From assembly GCA_900549215.1 (NCBI GenBank), contig URNJ01000098.1, positions 1 through 6,811 on the forward strand: a stretch of DNA of 6,811 nt. The letters run 5' to 3'. The first letter of the stretch is position 1; each line of letters begins with the position of its first letter. This document shows, one piece after another, positions 1-4,991 of this stretch. The DNA comes from an uncultured Collinsella sp. GTDB taxonomy: Bacteria > Actinomycetota > Coriobacteriia > Coriobacteriales > Coriobacteriaceae. Under the pieces are notes generated by a model. The model was not told where the DNA came from. It worked only from the letters and a program-made list of their open reading frames with translations, and did no database searches. Made by a program: the position numbers and the translations under genes.

Positions 1-51
1 TTTGGGAGCCGTAACGTGCCGCCGGCTCTTCCGGCCCTCCCTTAACCCTCG

Positions 52-1038
52 CTACTCATCATCCCCGTCGTTGGGGTCGCCCTTGAGGGTGTTGATGTCC
101 AGGTACTGGTTTTCGTCCTCTTTTTGCTGGGTCTCCGACTCCGCTTGGGTGGGGCCGCGGAACAGCTGGAATCCCTCAAACGCAATGACGCCGAGCAGGG
201 CAATGATAATGGCGATAAAGGCAACCTTGACTGCCTGCGGAAATTCCGAGAAACGCAGCTCCTTTTCCTCGGCGTAATAATCGGCGAAGCGCTCTTCGCC
301 CGTGCTTTTGGTATACGCCGGCGCGGACGCGGCCTCCGGGTCATATTCCGGCGCAGGCGTGGCGGCGTACGGATCGTTGAGATAATCGCTTGATGCGGTG
401 CCATAACCCTCGGTCTCGATGCGACCATTGCCAGCATAGTCATCGGAATAATCGGAATATGCTGCACCGCCCTCATAGTCCACGGCGCTCGTGTTGGTGG
501 CAAAAAGCGGGTTAACTGGAACGTCGAGCGCCGGCATGCCGGTAGAGGTCTCATCCAGATCGGCTGTGGCCCAGGAATCGTAGGCAACCTGATGGGCAAC
601 GGGCTCGTCGAGCCTTGCGATCGGAGGCTTGCGTGCCGCAGGAACAGGCAACTGCTGGGCGCTGTACATAACGGTGCTGTCGGCCGATTTGCCCTGCGTC
701 GCTGCAGCGAGAAATGCCGCGGTCTCGGACGGGTCGCTTGCGGGGCGGGGAGCGGTCGTGGGCGCCGAAGTGGGTGCGGGCGTAGGCGCGGGCGTCGAAA
801 CAGGCGACTGCGCAGGAGTCGGCGCAGGTGCGGACTTAGGCGCAAGTGCGGGATTGGGGGTTGACGGGCGAGCCCCGCCGCCCATGAGTTCGTCGGTGGT
901 CCACGGGCGATCATCCATCACGTCGTCAAGGCTCAGCGAAAACAGGTCGTCTTCACCCTCATCGAACATGCGGTGCACATGTCCACCAATTGCCGGAATC
1001 AATCCGCGACCGGTGCATGATGCCTTGCTCAACGCCAT
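52..1038 (-). CDS. Hypothetical single-pass membrane protein with Pro/Ala-rich linker
   Basis: I do not recognise the family. The 328-residue product has four visible parts. Residues 1-57 are a partly acidic N-terminal segment ending in a Gly-rich turn. Residues 58-103 are a low-complexity Pro/Ala/Thr/Ser linker. About 160-260 is acidic and Tyr-rich with repeated DY/SDY-like pairs, probably disordered. One hydrophobic segment at about 270-293 (VAFIAIIIALLGVIAFEGF core) is followed by a 35-residue acidic tail. There is no N-terminal signal peptide. The start at 1038 is preferred over an in-frame ATG at 1134 because GAAAGGA lies 9 nt upstream (1048-1054) and a TATAAT box lies about 35 nt upstream, inside the longer version. 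It runs in the same direction as the regulator but is separated from it by 123 bp with its own -10, so it is probably a separate unit unrelated to the catabolic genes. Existence as a gene is fairly sure; function is unknown. Confidence 0.8.
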   Translation of the reverse strand: MALSKASCTGRGLIPAIGGHVHRMFDEGEDDLFSLSLDDVMDDRPWTTDELMGGGARPSTPNPALAPKSAPAPTPAQSPVSTPAPTPAPTSAPTTAPRPASDPSETAAFLAAATQGKSADSTVMYSAQQLPVPAARKPPIARLDEPVAHQVAYDSWATADLDETSTGMPALDVPVNPLFATNTSAVDYEGGAAYSDYSDDYAGNGRIETEGYGTASSDYLNDPYAATPAPEYDPEAASAPAYTKSTGEERFADYYAEEKELRFSEFPQAVKVAFIAIIIALLGVIAFEGFQLFRGPTQAESETQQKEDENQYLDINTLKGDPNDGDDE

Positions 1039-1047
1039 TCTGTTCCA

Positions 1048-1078
1048 TCCTTTCGAAATACTAATGACATCGATTATA
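1048..1078 (-). promoter_or_regulatory. Promoter -10 box and RBS for the hypothetical membrane protein
   Basis: Read on the minus strand, a perfect TATAAT occupies 1078 to 1073 and GAAAGGA occupies 1054 to 1048, nine bases before the ATG at 1038. I see no good -35 match at 16-18 bp spacing, so the promoter call rests on the -10 alone. The predicted leader is short, under 35 nt. The -10 lies within the longest possible reading frame, which supports the shorter start. Confidence 0.5.
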
Positions 1079-1122
1079 TGGAACTTCCCAAGCGGCTCGG
1101 TCTTGGATTCGCGCTTTCCAGA

Positions 1123-1159
1123 ACTCGCGCCCAAAAGGGGAGGGGCAATCCAGGCGAGT
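1123..1159 (-). other. Weak inverted repeat just downstream of the regulator gene
   Basis: ACTCGC (1123-1128) and GCGAGT (1154-1159) are complementary, and GCCC (1129-1132) with GGGC (1143-1146) can pair inside them. The structure starts right after the regulator stop codon (1162-1164, minus strand). It could end or protect that transcript, but no T-run follows the stem on the minus strand, so it is not a canonical intrinsic terminator. Confidence 0.2.
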
Positions 1160-1161
1160 GC

Positions 1162-1815
1162 CTACTTGTCGCCGGCAGCAGCCTTGGCCTCATTGAGGTA
1201 GCTATAGAAGCTGTACTTGGAGATGCCAAAGAACTCGCAGGCGCGCTCGCTCGACTTGGAAATGAGGAAGGCGCCGCGACGGTCGAGGTAGCCAATGGCA
1301 CGAATGCGCTCGTCTTTGGTCATGAGTGCCGCGGGCTTGCCCACAAACTGCTCGCACTCGTGCAGCAGGTCCTCGAGCAGGTCGCCGATGTTCTTGGTAA
1401 TGGGCTCGGGCTCGGTATAGCCCGTGCCGCCGGTGCCGGTAAAAGCGTCGAGCGAGCGCTCAAAAGCCTTCATGAGCGTAATGTCAAAGTTGATGCCCAA
1501 AATGCCGACGGGTTTGCCCTCATCGTTGCGGATAAAGATCGTCGACGATTTGAGCAGCTTACCGTCGGTGGTTTTAGTGAGGTACGGCTCGCGGTCGTGT
1601 ACATCGGTGGCGCCCTCGTGCATGGACTCAAACACGATATGGCTGGGGCCGTCACCCAGTTTGCGCCCGCTGACGTGGCCGTTTTCGATCACTACGATGG
1701 AATGGTCCACGTCCTCGGTCTCCAGATCGTGGACGACGACTTCGCAGTTGGGGCCAAATTGGAGCGCCAGACCGTGTGCGAGGCGCTTGTAAAACTCAAT
1801 CTGTGCGGGGGTCAT
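1162..1815 (-). CDS. YheO/DauR-type PAS-HTH transcriptional regulator
   Basis: This is a 217-residue cytoplasmic DNA-binding regulator. Residues 1 to about 118 resemble the YheO-like PAS domain: a segment around NCEVVVHDLE (23-32), GHVSGRKLGDGPSH (46-59), then the strand pair STIFIRNDEGKPVGILGINFDIT (starting at 91). A Gly/Thr/Pro linker (126-140) leads to a C-terminal helix-turn-helix of the DauR type at about 160-210, with GISKYSFYSYLNEA as the likely recognition region. Length matches the usual 200-240 of the family. The start at 1815 is chosen because TAGGAAGG sits 5 nt upstream; earlier in-frame ATGs at 1890, 1884 and 1866 lack a good Shine-Dalgarno. Relatives such as DauR control D-amino acid catabolism genes. 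Its divergent position next to ygeX suggests it controls the diaminopropionate/ureido genes in response to a pathway compound; that role is inference. Confidence 0.88.
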   Translation of the reverse strand: MTPAQIEFYKRLAHGLALQFGPNCEVVVHDLETEDVDHSIVVIENGHVSGRKLGDGPSHIVFESMHEGATDVHDREPYLTKTTDGKLLKSSTIFIRNDEGKPVGILGINFDITLMKAFERSLDAFTGTGGTGYTEPEPITKNIGDLLEDLLHECEQFVGKPAALMTKDERIRAIGYLDRRGAFLISKSSERACEFFGISKYSFYSYLNEAKAAAGDK

Positions 1816-1820
1816 GGGTA

Positions 1821-1828
1821 CCTTCCTA
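1821..1828 (-). promoter_or_regulatory. Ribosome binding site deciding the regulator start
   Basis: Read on the minus strand this is TAGGAAGG, a strong purine-rich Shine-Dalgarno five bases from the ATG at 1815. It makes the 217-residue form the most likely product and places the upstream in-frame ATGs in the leader. Confidence 0.7.
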
Positions 1829-1987
1829 AAAATTAGTTTGGGCTCACTGTGCCATAAACCACACATGACCGCAAACAAATCCATCAACAAGGCAATTCAT
1901 GACCGTTCGGCGGCGAAAAAGTACCGATTACGGCAACAAACAATTCGTTAGATATACCAATCAAAAAGTGTGATAGAACATTACTAA

Positions 1988-2002
1988 CAAACTTTTTGTT
2001 TG
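1988..2002. promoter_or_regulatory. Candidate operator: CAAAC-TTTTT-GTTTG inverted repeat
   Basis: A perfect 5-bp inverted repeat with a 5-nt T spacer lies 90 bp upstream of the ygeX start and abuts a TTGGCA -35-like hexamer (2000-2005). Its half-site recurs at 1872, 1937 and, inverted, at 1836. Position and symmetry fit an operator for the divergently encoded regulator. The half-site is short and A+T-rich, so chance recurrence is possible. Confidence 0.35.
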
Positions 2003-2078
2003 GCATCCACATAAAAGTTCAGTCGTGTGAATGGGATCGGGCTGAAACGCGTATGCGGGGGCCGGCAAGAGAGGACTT

Positions 2079-2084
2079 AAGGAG
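2079..2084 (+). promoter_or_regulatory. Ribosome binding site of ygeX
   Basis: AAGGAG, with eight bases to the ATG at 2093, is near-ideal and fixes the start of the ammonia-lyase. Confidence 0.75.
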
Positions 2085-2092
2085 TTCACCGT

Positions 2093-3307
2093 ATGGCCGA
2101 TAAGATCCAGTGGGCGGGCAACACGATGCCCAAGAGCGATGACAAGCACTTGGGAATCATGAGCCTCGACCACGTGAAGAAGGCCCGCGCCTTCCACCAG
2201 TCGTTCCCTCAATATACCGTCACCCCGCTTGCCCGCCTGGACGGTCAGGCTGCGCGCTTGGGTCTGTCCAACCTGTGCGTTAAGGACGAGAGCTATCGCT
2301 TTGGCCTCAACGCCTTTAAGGTTCTGGGCGGATCGTTTGCCATGGCCAACTACATTGCCGACGAGACCGGCAAGGACGTTGCCGACTGCACCTTCGATTA
2401 CCTGACCTCCGATCAGCTTGCCAAGGACTTTGGCCAGGCTACCTTCTTTACCGCCACCGACGGCAACCATGGCCGCGGCGTGGCATGGGCTGCCAACAAG
2501 CTGGGCCAGAAGGCCGTCGTGCACATGCCCAAGGGTTCCACCAAGCCCCGCTTCGATAACATCGCCGCCGAGGGCGCCACGGTGACCATCGAAGAGGTCA
2601 ACTACGACGAGTGCGTGCGCATGGCCGCCGCCGAGGCCGACGCCTGCGAGCGCGGCGTCATCGTTCAGGACACCGCCTGGGAGGGCTACGAGAAGATCCC
2701 GTCCTGGATCATGGAGGGTTACGGCACCATGGCCTCCGAGGCTGCCGAGCAGCTGCGTGAGATGGCCATCAACCGCCCGACGCACGTGTTTGTCCAGGCT
2801 GGCGTGGGCTCGCTGGCTGGCGCCGTGGTGGGCTACTTCACCAACCTGTATCCCGATAACCCGCCCACCTTCGTCGTGGTCGAGTGCGCGCCTGCCGCCT
2901 GTCTGTACAAGGGCGCTGCCGCAGGCGACGGCGATCCGCGCATCGTGGACGGTGACATGCCCTCCATCATGGCCGGTCTGTGCTGCGGCGAGCCCAACAT
3001 TCTGGGCTGGGATATCCTGCGCAACCACACCACCGCCTTCGTGTCCTGCCCCGACTGGGTCACCGCTCGCGGCATGCGCACCCTGGGCGCTCCCGAGAAG
3101 GGCGACCCGCGCGTCATCTCCGGCGAGTCCGGTGCTGTGACCACCGGCCTGGTCGAGACCCTCATGCTCGATCCCGAGTACGCCGAGCTCAAGGAACTCA
3201 TCGGCCTGGACAAGACGAGCTCTGTGCTCTGCTTCTCCACCGAGGGCGATACGGATCCCGACCAGTATCGCCGTATTGTTTGGGAAGGCGAATATCCCAC
3301 TTGCTAA
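2093..3307 (+). CDS. ygeX: 2,3-diaminopropionate ammonia-lyase (PLP-dependent)
   Basis: This cytoplasmic PLP fold-type II enzyme converts 2,3-diaminopropionate to pyruvate and two ammonia (EC 4.3.1.15). The 404 residues match the family's roughly 400. The motif RFGLNAFKVLGGSFA contains the PLP-binding lysine, K76. FFTATDGNHGRGVAWAA contains D123, the position of the catalytic aspartate described for the E. coli enzyme. QAGVGSLAGAVVGYF (235-249) is the glycine-rich phosphate-binding loop, and SGESGAVT (343-350) is a late conserved segment. Cysteines 265, 270, 297 and 298 lie in the region where the E. coli enzyme is reported to form a disulfide; whether a bond forms here cannot be told. It is the first gene of the plus-strand group, opposite the regulator, and ygeY starts 74 bp downstream. 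Its codon use (CTG over CTC, few GCG) differs from the genes after it. Confidence 0.96.
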   Translation: MADKIQWAGNTMPKSDDKHLGIMSLDHVKKARAFHQSFPQYTVTPLARLDGQAARLGLSNLCVKDESYRFGLNAFKVLGGSFAMANYIADETGKDVADCTFDYLTSDQLAKDFGQATFFTATDGNHGRGVAWAANKLGQKAVVHMPKGSTKPRFDNIAAEGATVTIEEVNYDECVRMAAAEADACERGVIVQDTAWEGYEKIPSWIMEGYGTMASEAAEQLREMAINRPTHVFVQAGVGSLAGAVVGYFTNLYPDNPPTFVVVECAPAACLYKGAAAGDGDPRIVDGDMPSIMAGLCCGEPNILGWDILRNHTTAFVSCPDWVTARGMRTLGAPEKGDPRVISGESGAVTTGLVETLMLDPEYAELKELIGLDKTSSVLCFSTEGDTDPDQYRRIVWEGEYPTC

Positions 3308-3314
3308 TCGTTAG

Positions 3315-3341
3315 GGCGGAGTAAATAGGTATCGCTCCGCC
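3315..3341 (+). other. Hairpin in the ygeX-ygeY gap
   Basis: GGCGGAG (3315-3321) pairs perfectly with CTCCGCC (3335-3341) across a 13-nt loop, eight bases after the ygeX stop. No T-run follows, so it is a poor intrinsic terminator. It is more likely an mRNA-stabilising or processing stem between co-transcribed genes, or a weak attenuator. Confidence 0.35.
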
Positions 3342-3381
3342 ACCTCACAGGTAGATTTCTTCGTTTGAAAGGTTATGAACA

Positions 3382-4791
3382 ATGGCTAAAGAACTCGATT
3401 TCGACGCTATCAAGGCTGCTGCTGAGTCTCATCGTGCTGATATGACTCGCTTCCTGCGCGCCATGATCTCCCACCCCTCTGAGTCCTGCGAGGAGGGTGA
3501 GGTTGTTGCCTGCATCAAGGCCGAGATGGAGAGCCTTGGCTATGACGAGGTCAAGGTCGACGGCCTGGGCAACGTCATGGGCTTTATGGGCGAGGGCGAC
3601 AAGATCATCGCCATCGACTCCCACATCGACACCGTCGGCATCGGCAACCGCGAAAACTGGACGCACGACCCGTACGAGGGCTACGAGGATGACAAGGTCA
3701 TCTACGGCCGCGGCGGCAGCGACCAGGAGGGCGGCATGGCCGCCGCGGCCTACGGCACGAAGATCATGAAGGACCTCGGCCTCATTCCCGAGGGCTACAA
3801 GATCATGGTCGTCGGCTCCGTGCAGGAGGAGGACTGCGACGGCATGTGCTGGCAGTCCATCGTCAACGAATACTTCAAGGGCCCCGAGGATGCGAGAAAC
3901 CAGATCGAATTCGTCATCTCCACCGAGCCGACCGACGGCGGCATCTACCGCGGTCACCGCGGCCGCATGGAGATCCGCGTCGACATGCACGGTGTCTCCT
4001 GCCACGGCTCCGCGCCTGAGCGCGGCGACAACGCCATCCACAAGATGGCCGAGGTCATTCTGAACGTACGCGACCTCAACGAGAACGACGCCGCTGACGA
4101 CAAGGAGATCAAAGGCCTTGTCAAGATGCTCGATCCAAAGTATAATCCTGAGCATTGGGAGGATGCGCGCTTCCTTGGCCGCGGCACCTGCACCACAAGC
4201 CAGATCTTCTTCACCTCTCCCTCCCGCTGCGCCGTCGCTGACAGCTGCTCGATCTCCATCGACCGCCGCATGACCGCAGGCGAGACCTACCAGTCCTGCC
4301 TGAAGGAGATTGAAGACCTGCCCGCGTGCAAGAAGTACGCCAAGGATATCAAGGTCTCCATGTACATGTACGACCGTCCGTCTTGGACCGGCCATGTCTA
4401 CGAGACCGAGGCTTTCTTCCCCACCTGGATCAACAAGGAGACCGCGCCCCACGTGCAGGCGCTCGTCGACGCGCACCACGCTCTCTGGGGCACCGAGCGC
4501 ATCGGCGCGGACGAAAAAGCCATGTCCACGCGCACTGGCCGTCCCTTAACTGACAAGTGGACGTTCTCCACGAACGGCGTTTCTATTCAGGGCCGCTACG
4601 GCATCCCCTGCGTCGGCTTCGGCCCCGGCGCTGAATCTCAGGCCCACGCGCCCAACGAGATCACCTGGAAGCAGGACCTCGTCACCTGCGCGGCGCTGTA
4701 CGCGGCTGTCCCCGGTCTCTACAAGCCGGAGAATAAGGACGGCTCTGCCACCTCCTTCCGTCAGGAGTTAACGGGCAATAATATCAAATAA
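3382..4791 (+). CDS. ygeY: YgeY-family M20 metallohydrolase
   Basis: This is a putative two-metal amidohydrolase/peptidase of the M20 family, of the subgroup found with selenium-dependent purine-catabolism genes. Metal and catalytic residues are intact: H81 and D83 (SHIDT), D114 in GRGGSDQEGGMA, E149-E150 in VQEEDCDG, E182 in STEPTD and H422 in QAHAPNE. The dimerisation-domain motif GVSCHGSAPERGDNAIHKMA starts at 204 and carries H208. The SPSRCAVADSCSISIDRR stretch (279-296) is typical of YgeY. At 469 residues it is longer than the roughly 400 of E. coli YgeY, apparently from extra segments near 232-262 and 372-389 plus a longer tail. GAAAGG (3367-3372) lies 9 nt before the ATG. The substrate is not established; M20 relatives include allantoate and ureidopropionate amidohydrolases, so a ureido or carbamoyl-amino substrate is likely (inference). 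It lies between ygeX and ygeW. Confidence 0.94.
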   Translation: MAKELDFDAIKAAAESHRADMTRFLRAMISHPSESCEEGEVVACIKAEMESLGYDEVKVDGLGNVMGFMGEGDKIIAIDSHIDTVGIGNRENWTHDPYEGYEDDKVIYGRGGSDQEGGMAAAAYGTKIMKDLGLIPEGYKIMVVGSVQEEDCDGMCWQSIVNEYFKGPEDARNQIEFVISTEPTDGGIYRGHRGRMEIRVDMHGVSCHGSAPERGDNAIHKMAEVILNVRDLNENDAADDKEIKGLVKMLDPKYNPEHWEDARFLGRGTCTTSQIFFTSPSRCAVADSCSISIDRRMTAGETYQSCLKEIEDLPACKKYAKDIKVSMYMYDRPSWTGHVYETEAFFPTWINKETAPHVQALVDAHHALWGTERIGADEKAMSTRTGRPLTDKWTFSTNGVSIQGRYGIPCVGFGPGAESQAHAPNEITWKQDLVTCAALYAAVPGLYKPENKDGSATSFRQELTGNNIK

Positions 4792-4814
4792 CGTGCTTCG
4801 CCCGTCATTTGATA
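4771..4814 (+). other. Interleaved inverted repeats over the ygeY stop codon
   Basis: TATCAAAT (4782-4789) is perfectly complementary to ATTTGATA (4807-4814), and ACGGGC (4771-4776) to GCCCGT (4800-4805). The two stems interleave, so in RNA they would be alternatives or form a pseudoknot. The ygeY stop (4789-4791) lies in the structure. No T-run follows. It may stabilise or process the 3' end, or be coincidence. Confidence 0.35.
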
Positions 4815-4875
4815 CTAAGAGGCTGCACTCCGCTTCGCGCCTCGCCTTTGGCTCGACGCGCGCTGCGTGAGAAGT

Positions 4876-4908
4876 GTTTTTTGCCACGCGCATGTCGCGG
4901 CAAAAAAC
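4876..4908. repeat. Large imperfect palindrome (GTTTTTTGCC / GGCAAAAAAC)
   Basis: The arms 4876-4885 and 4899-4908 are perfectly complementary over 10 bp. Inside, GCG (4888-4890) pairs with CGC (4896-4898) around a CATGT loop, with an unpaired AC on one side. The T-run is on the 5' arm on either strand, so this is not an ordinary intrinsic terminator in either direction. It could be a DNA-level binding site or an RNA stability/processing stem. Confidence 0.6.
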
Positions 4909-4919
4909 GGATCAAGATC

Positions 4920-4943
4920 ATTTGCGCCGTGCGCGGCGCAAAT
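4920..4943. repeat. Perfect palindrome (ATTTGCGCC / GGCGCAAAT)
   Basis: The nine-bp arms at 4920-4928 and 4935-4943 are perfect around a 6-nt GTGCGC loop, 48 bp upstream of the ygeW ATG. It shares a TTTGC...GCAAA character with the palindrome about 40 bp upstream. It sits just before the putative -10 of ygeW, so it could be an operator or a leader hairpin. Confidence 0.6.
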
Positions 4944-4961
4944 ATTTCAAACGATTTTTAA

Positions 4962-4981
4962 TATACTATAAAATAAAGGAG
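4962..4981 (+). promoter_or_regulatory. Possible -10 region and RBS of ygeW
   Basis: TATACT (4962-4967) and the overlapping TATAAA (4967-4972) are good -10 hexamers in an A+T-rich tract, but no convincing -35 precedes them. Both are close to the RBS AAAGGAG (4975-4981), so a transcript starting here would have a very short leader. The 10-nt gap from RBS to ATG is longer than for the upstream genes. Confidence 0.35.
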
Positions 4982-4991
4982 AAAATTATCT

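Larger units (their letters stand above)
1816..2092. promoter_or_regulatory. Divergent control region between regulator and ygeX
   Basis: This 277-bp spacer holds no convincing gene and is more A+T-rich than its flanks, especially 1870-2020. CAAAC occurs at 1872, 1937 and 1988 on the plus strand and its complement GTTTG at 1836 and 1998. The copies at 1988-1992 and 1998-2002 form an inverted repeat with a TTTTT centre. A TTGGCA hexamer at 2000-2005 is one mismatch from the sigma-70 -35 consensus and overlaps that repeat, but only weak -10 candidates follow (around 2023-2031). It probably holds both divergent promoters and operator sites for the PAS-HTH regulator. No base-level promoter assignment is secure. 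Confidence 0.55.
4792..4991 (+). other. Structured spacer between ygeY and ygeW
   Basis: This 200-bp spacer has no credible gene. Its first half (about 4820-4868) is a G+C-rich tract of short related units (CCGCTTCGCG, CTCGCC, GGCTCG, GCGCGC). Two palindromes follow at 4876-4908 and 4920-4943, then an A+T-rich run (4944-4975) with overlapping TATACT and TATAAA hexamers. AAAGGAG (4975-4981) lies 10 nt before the ygeW ATG. A separate promoter for ygeW is plausible, but the only -35 candidate (TTTCAA, 4945-4950) is poor. The texture differs from the other spacers here. Confidence 0.5.

Noticed and set aside
21..35. GCCGG/CCGGC hairpin downstream of the membrane protein as its terminator
   Set aside because: Only five pairs and no T-run on the minus strand after it; the window edge prevents further judgement.
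42..914. Minus-strand 290-codon open frame overlapping the membrane protein gene
   Set aside because: Very rich in Arg, Pro and Ser, with no RBS. It is an out-of-frame shadow of the 52-1038 gene, kept open by high G+C and the Pro/Ala repeat codons.
629..1201. Plus-strand 190-codon open frame antisense to the membrane protein gene
   Set aside because: Low-complexity Gly/Ala/Val product created by the antisense of the Pro/Ala linker; no RBS and no family resemblance.
1078..1836. Plus-strand 252-codon open frame antisense to the regulator
   Set aside because: Covers the recognisable YheO/DauR-type gene on the other strand and resembles no known protein; it is a G+C-driven shadow.
1961..3028. 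Minus-strand 355-codon open frame antisense to ygeX
   Set aside because: Composition is His/Gly/Val/Ala-rich, typical of the antisense of G/C-ending codons; ygeX is unmistakable on the plus strand.
3375..3389. Tiny ATG frame (four codons) overlapping the ygeY start
   Set aside because: The Shine-Dalgarno is only 2 nt away from this ATG but well spaced for the ygeY ATG at 3382; no support as a leader peptide.
3373..4479. Minus-strand 368-codon open frame antisense to ygeY
   Set aside because: Same antisense pattern (Val/Asp/Ala/Gly/His-rich) against a gene with a full catalytic set.
4876..4908. Reading the large palindrome as a rho-independent terminator
   Set aside because: On both strands the T-run is on the 5' arm and the 3' arm ends in A's, so no U-tract follows the stem.
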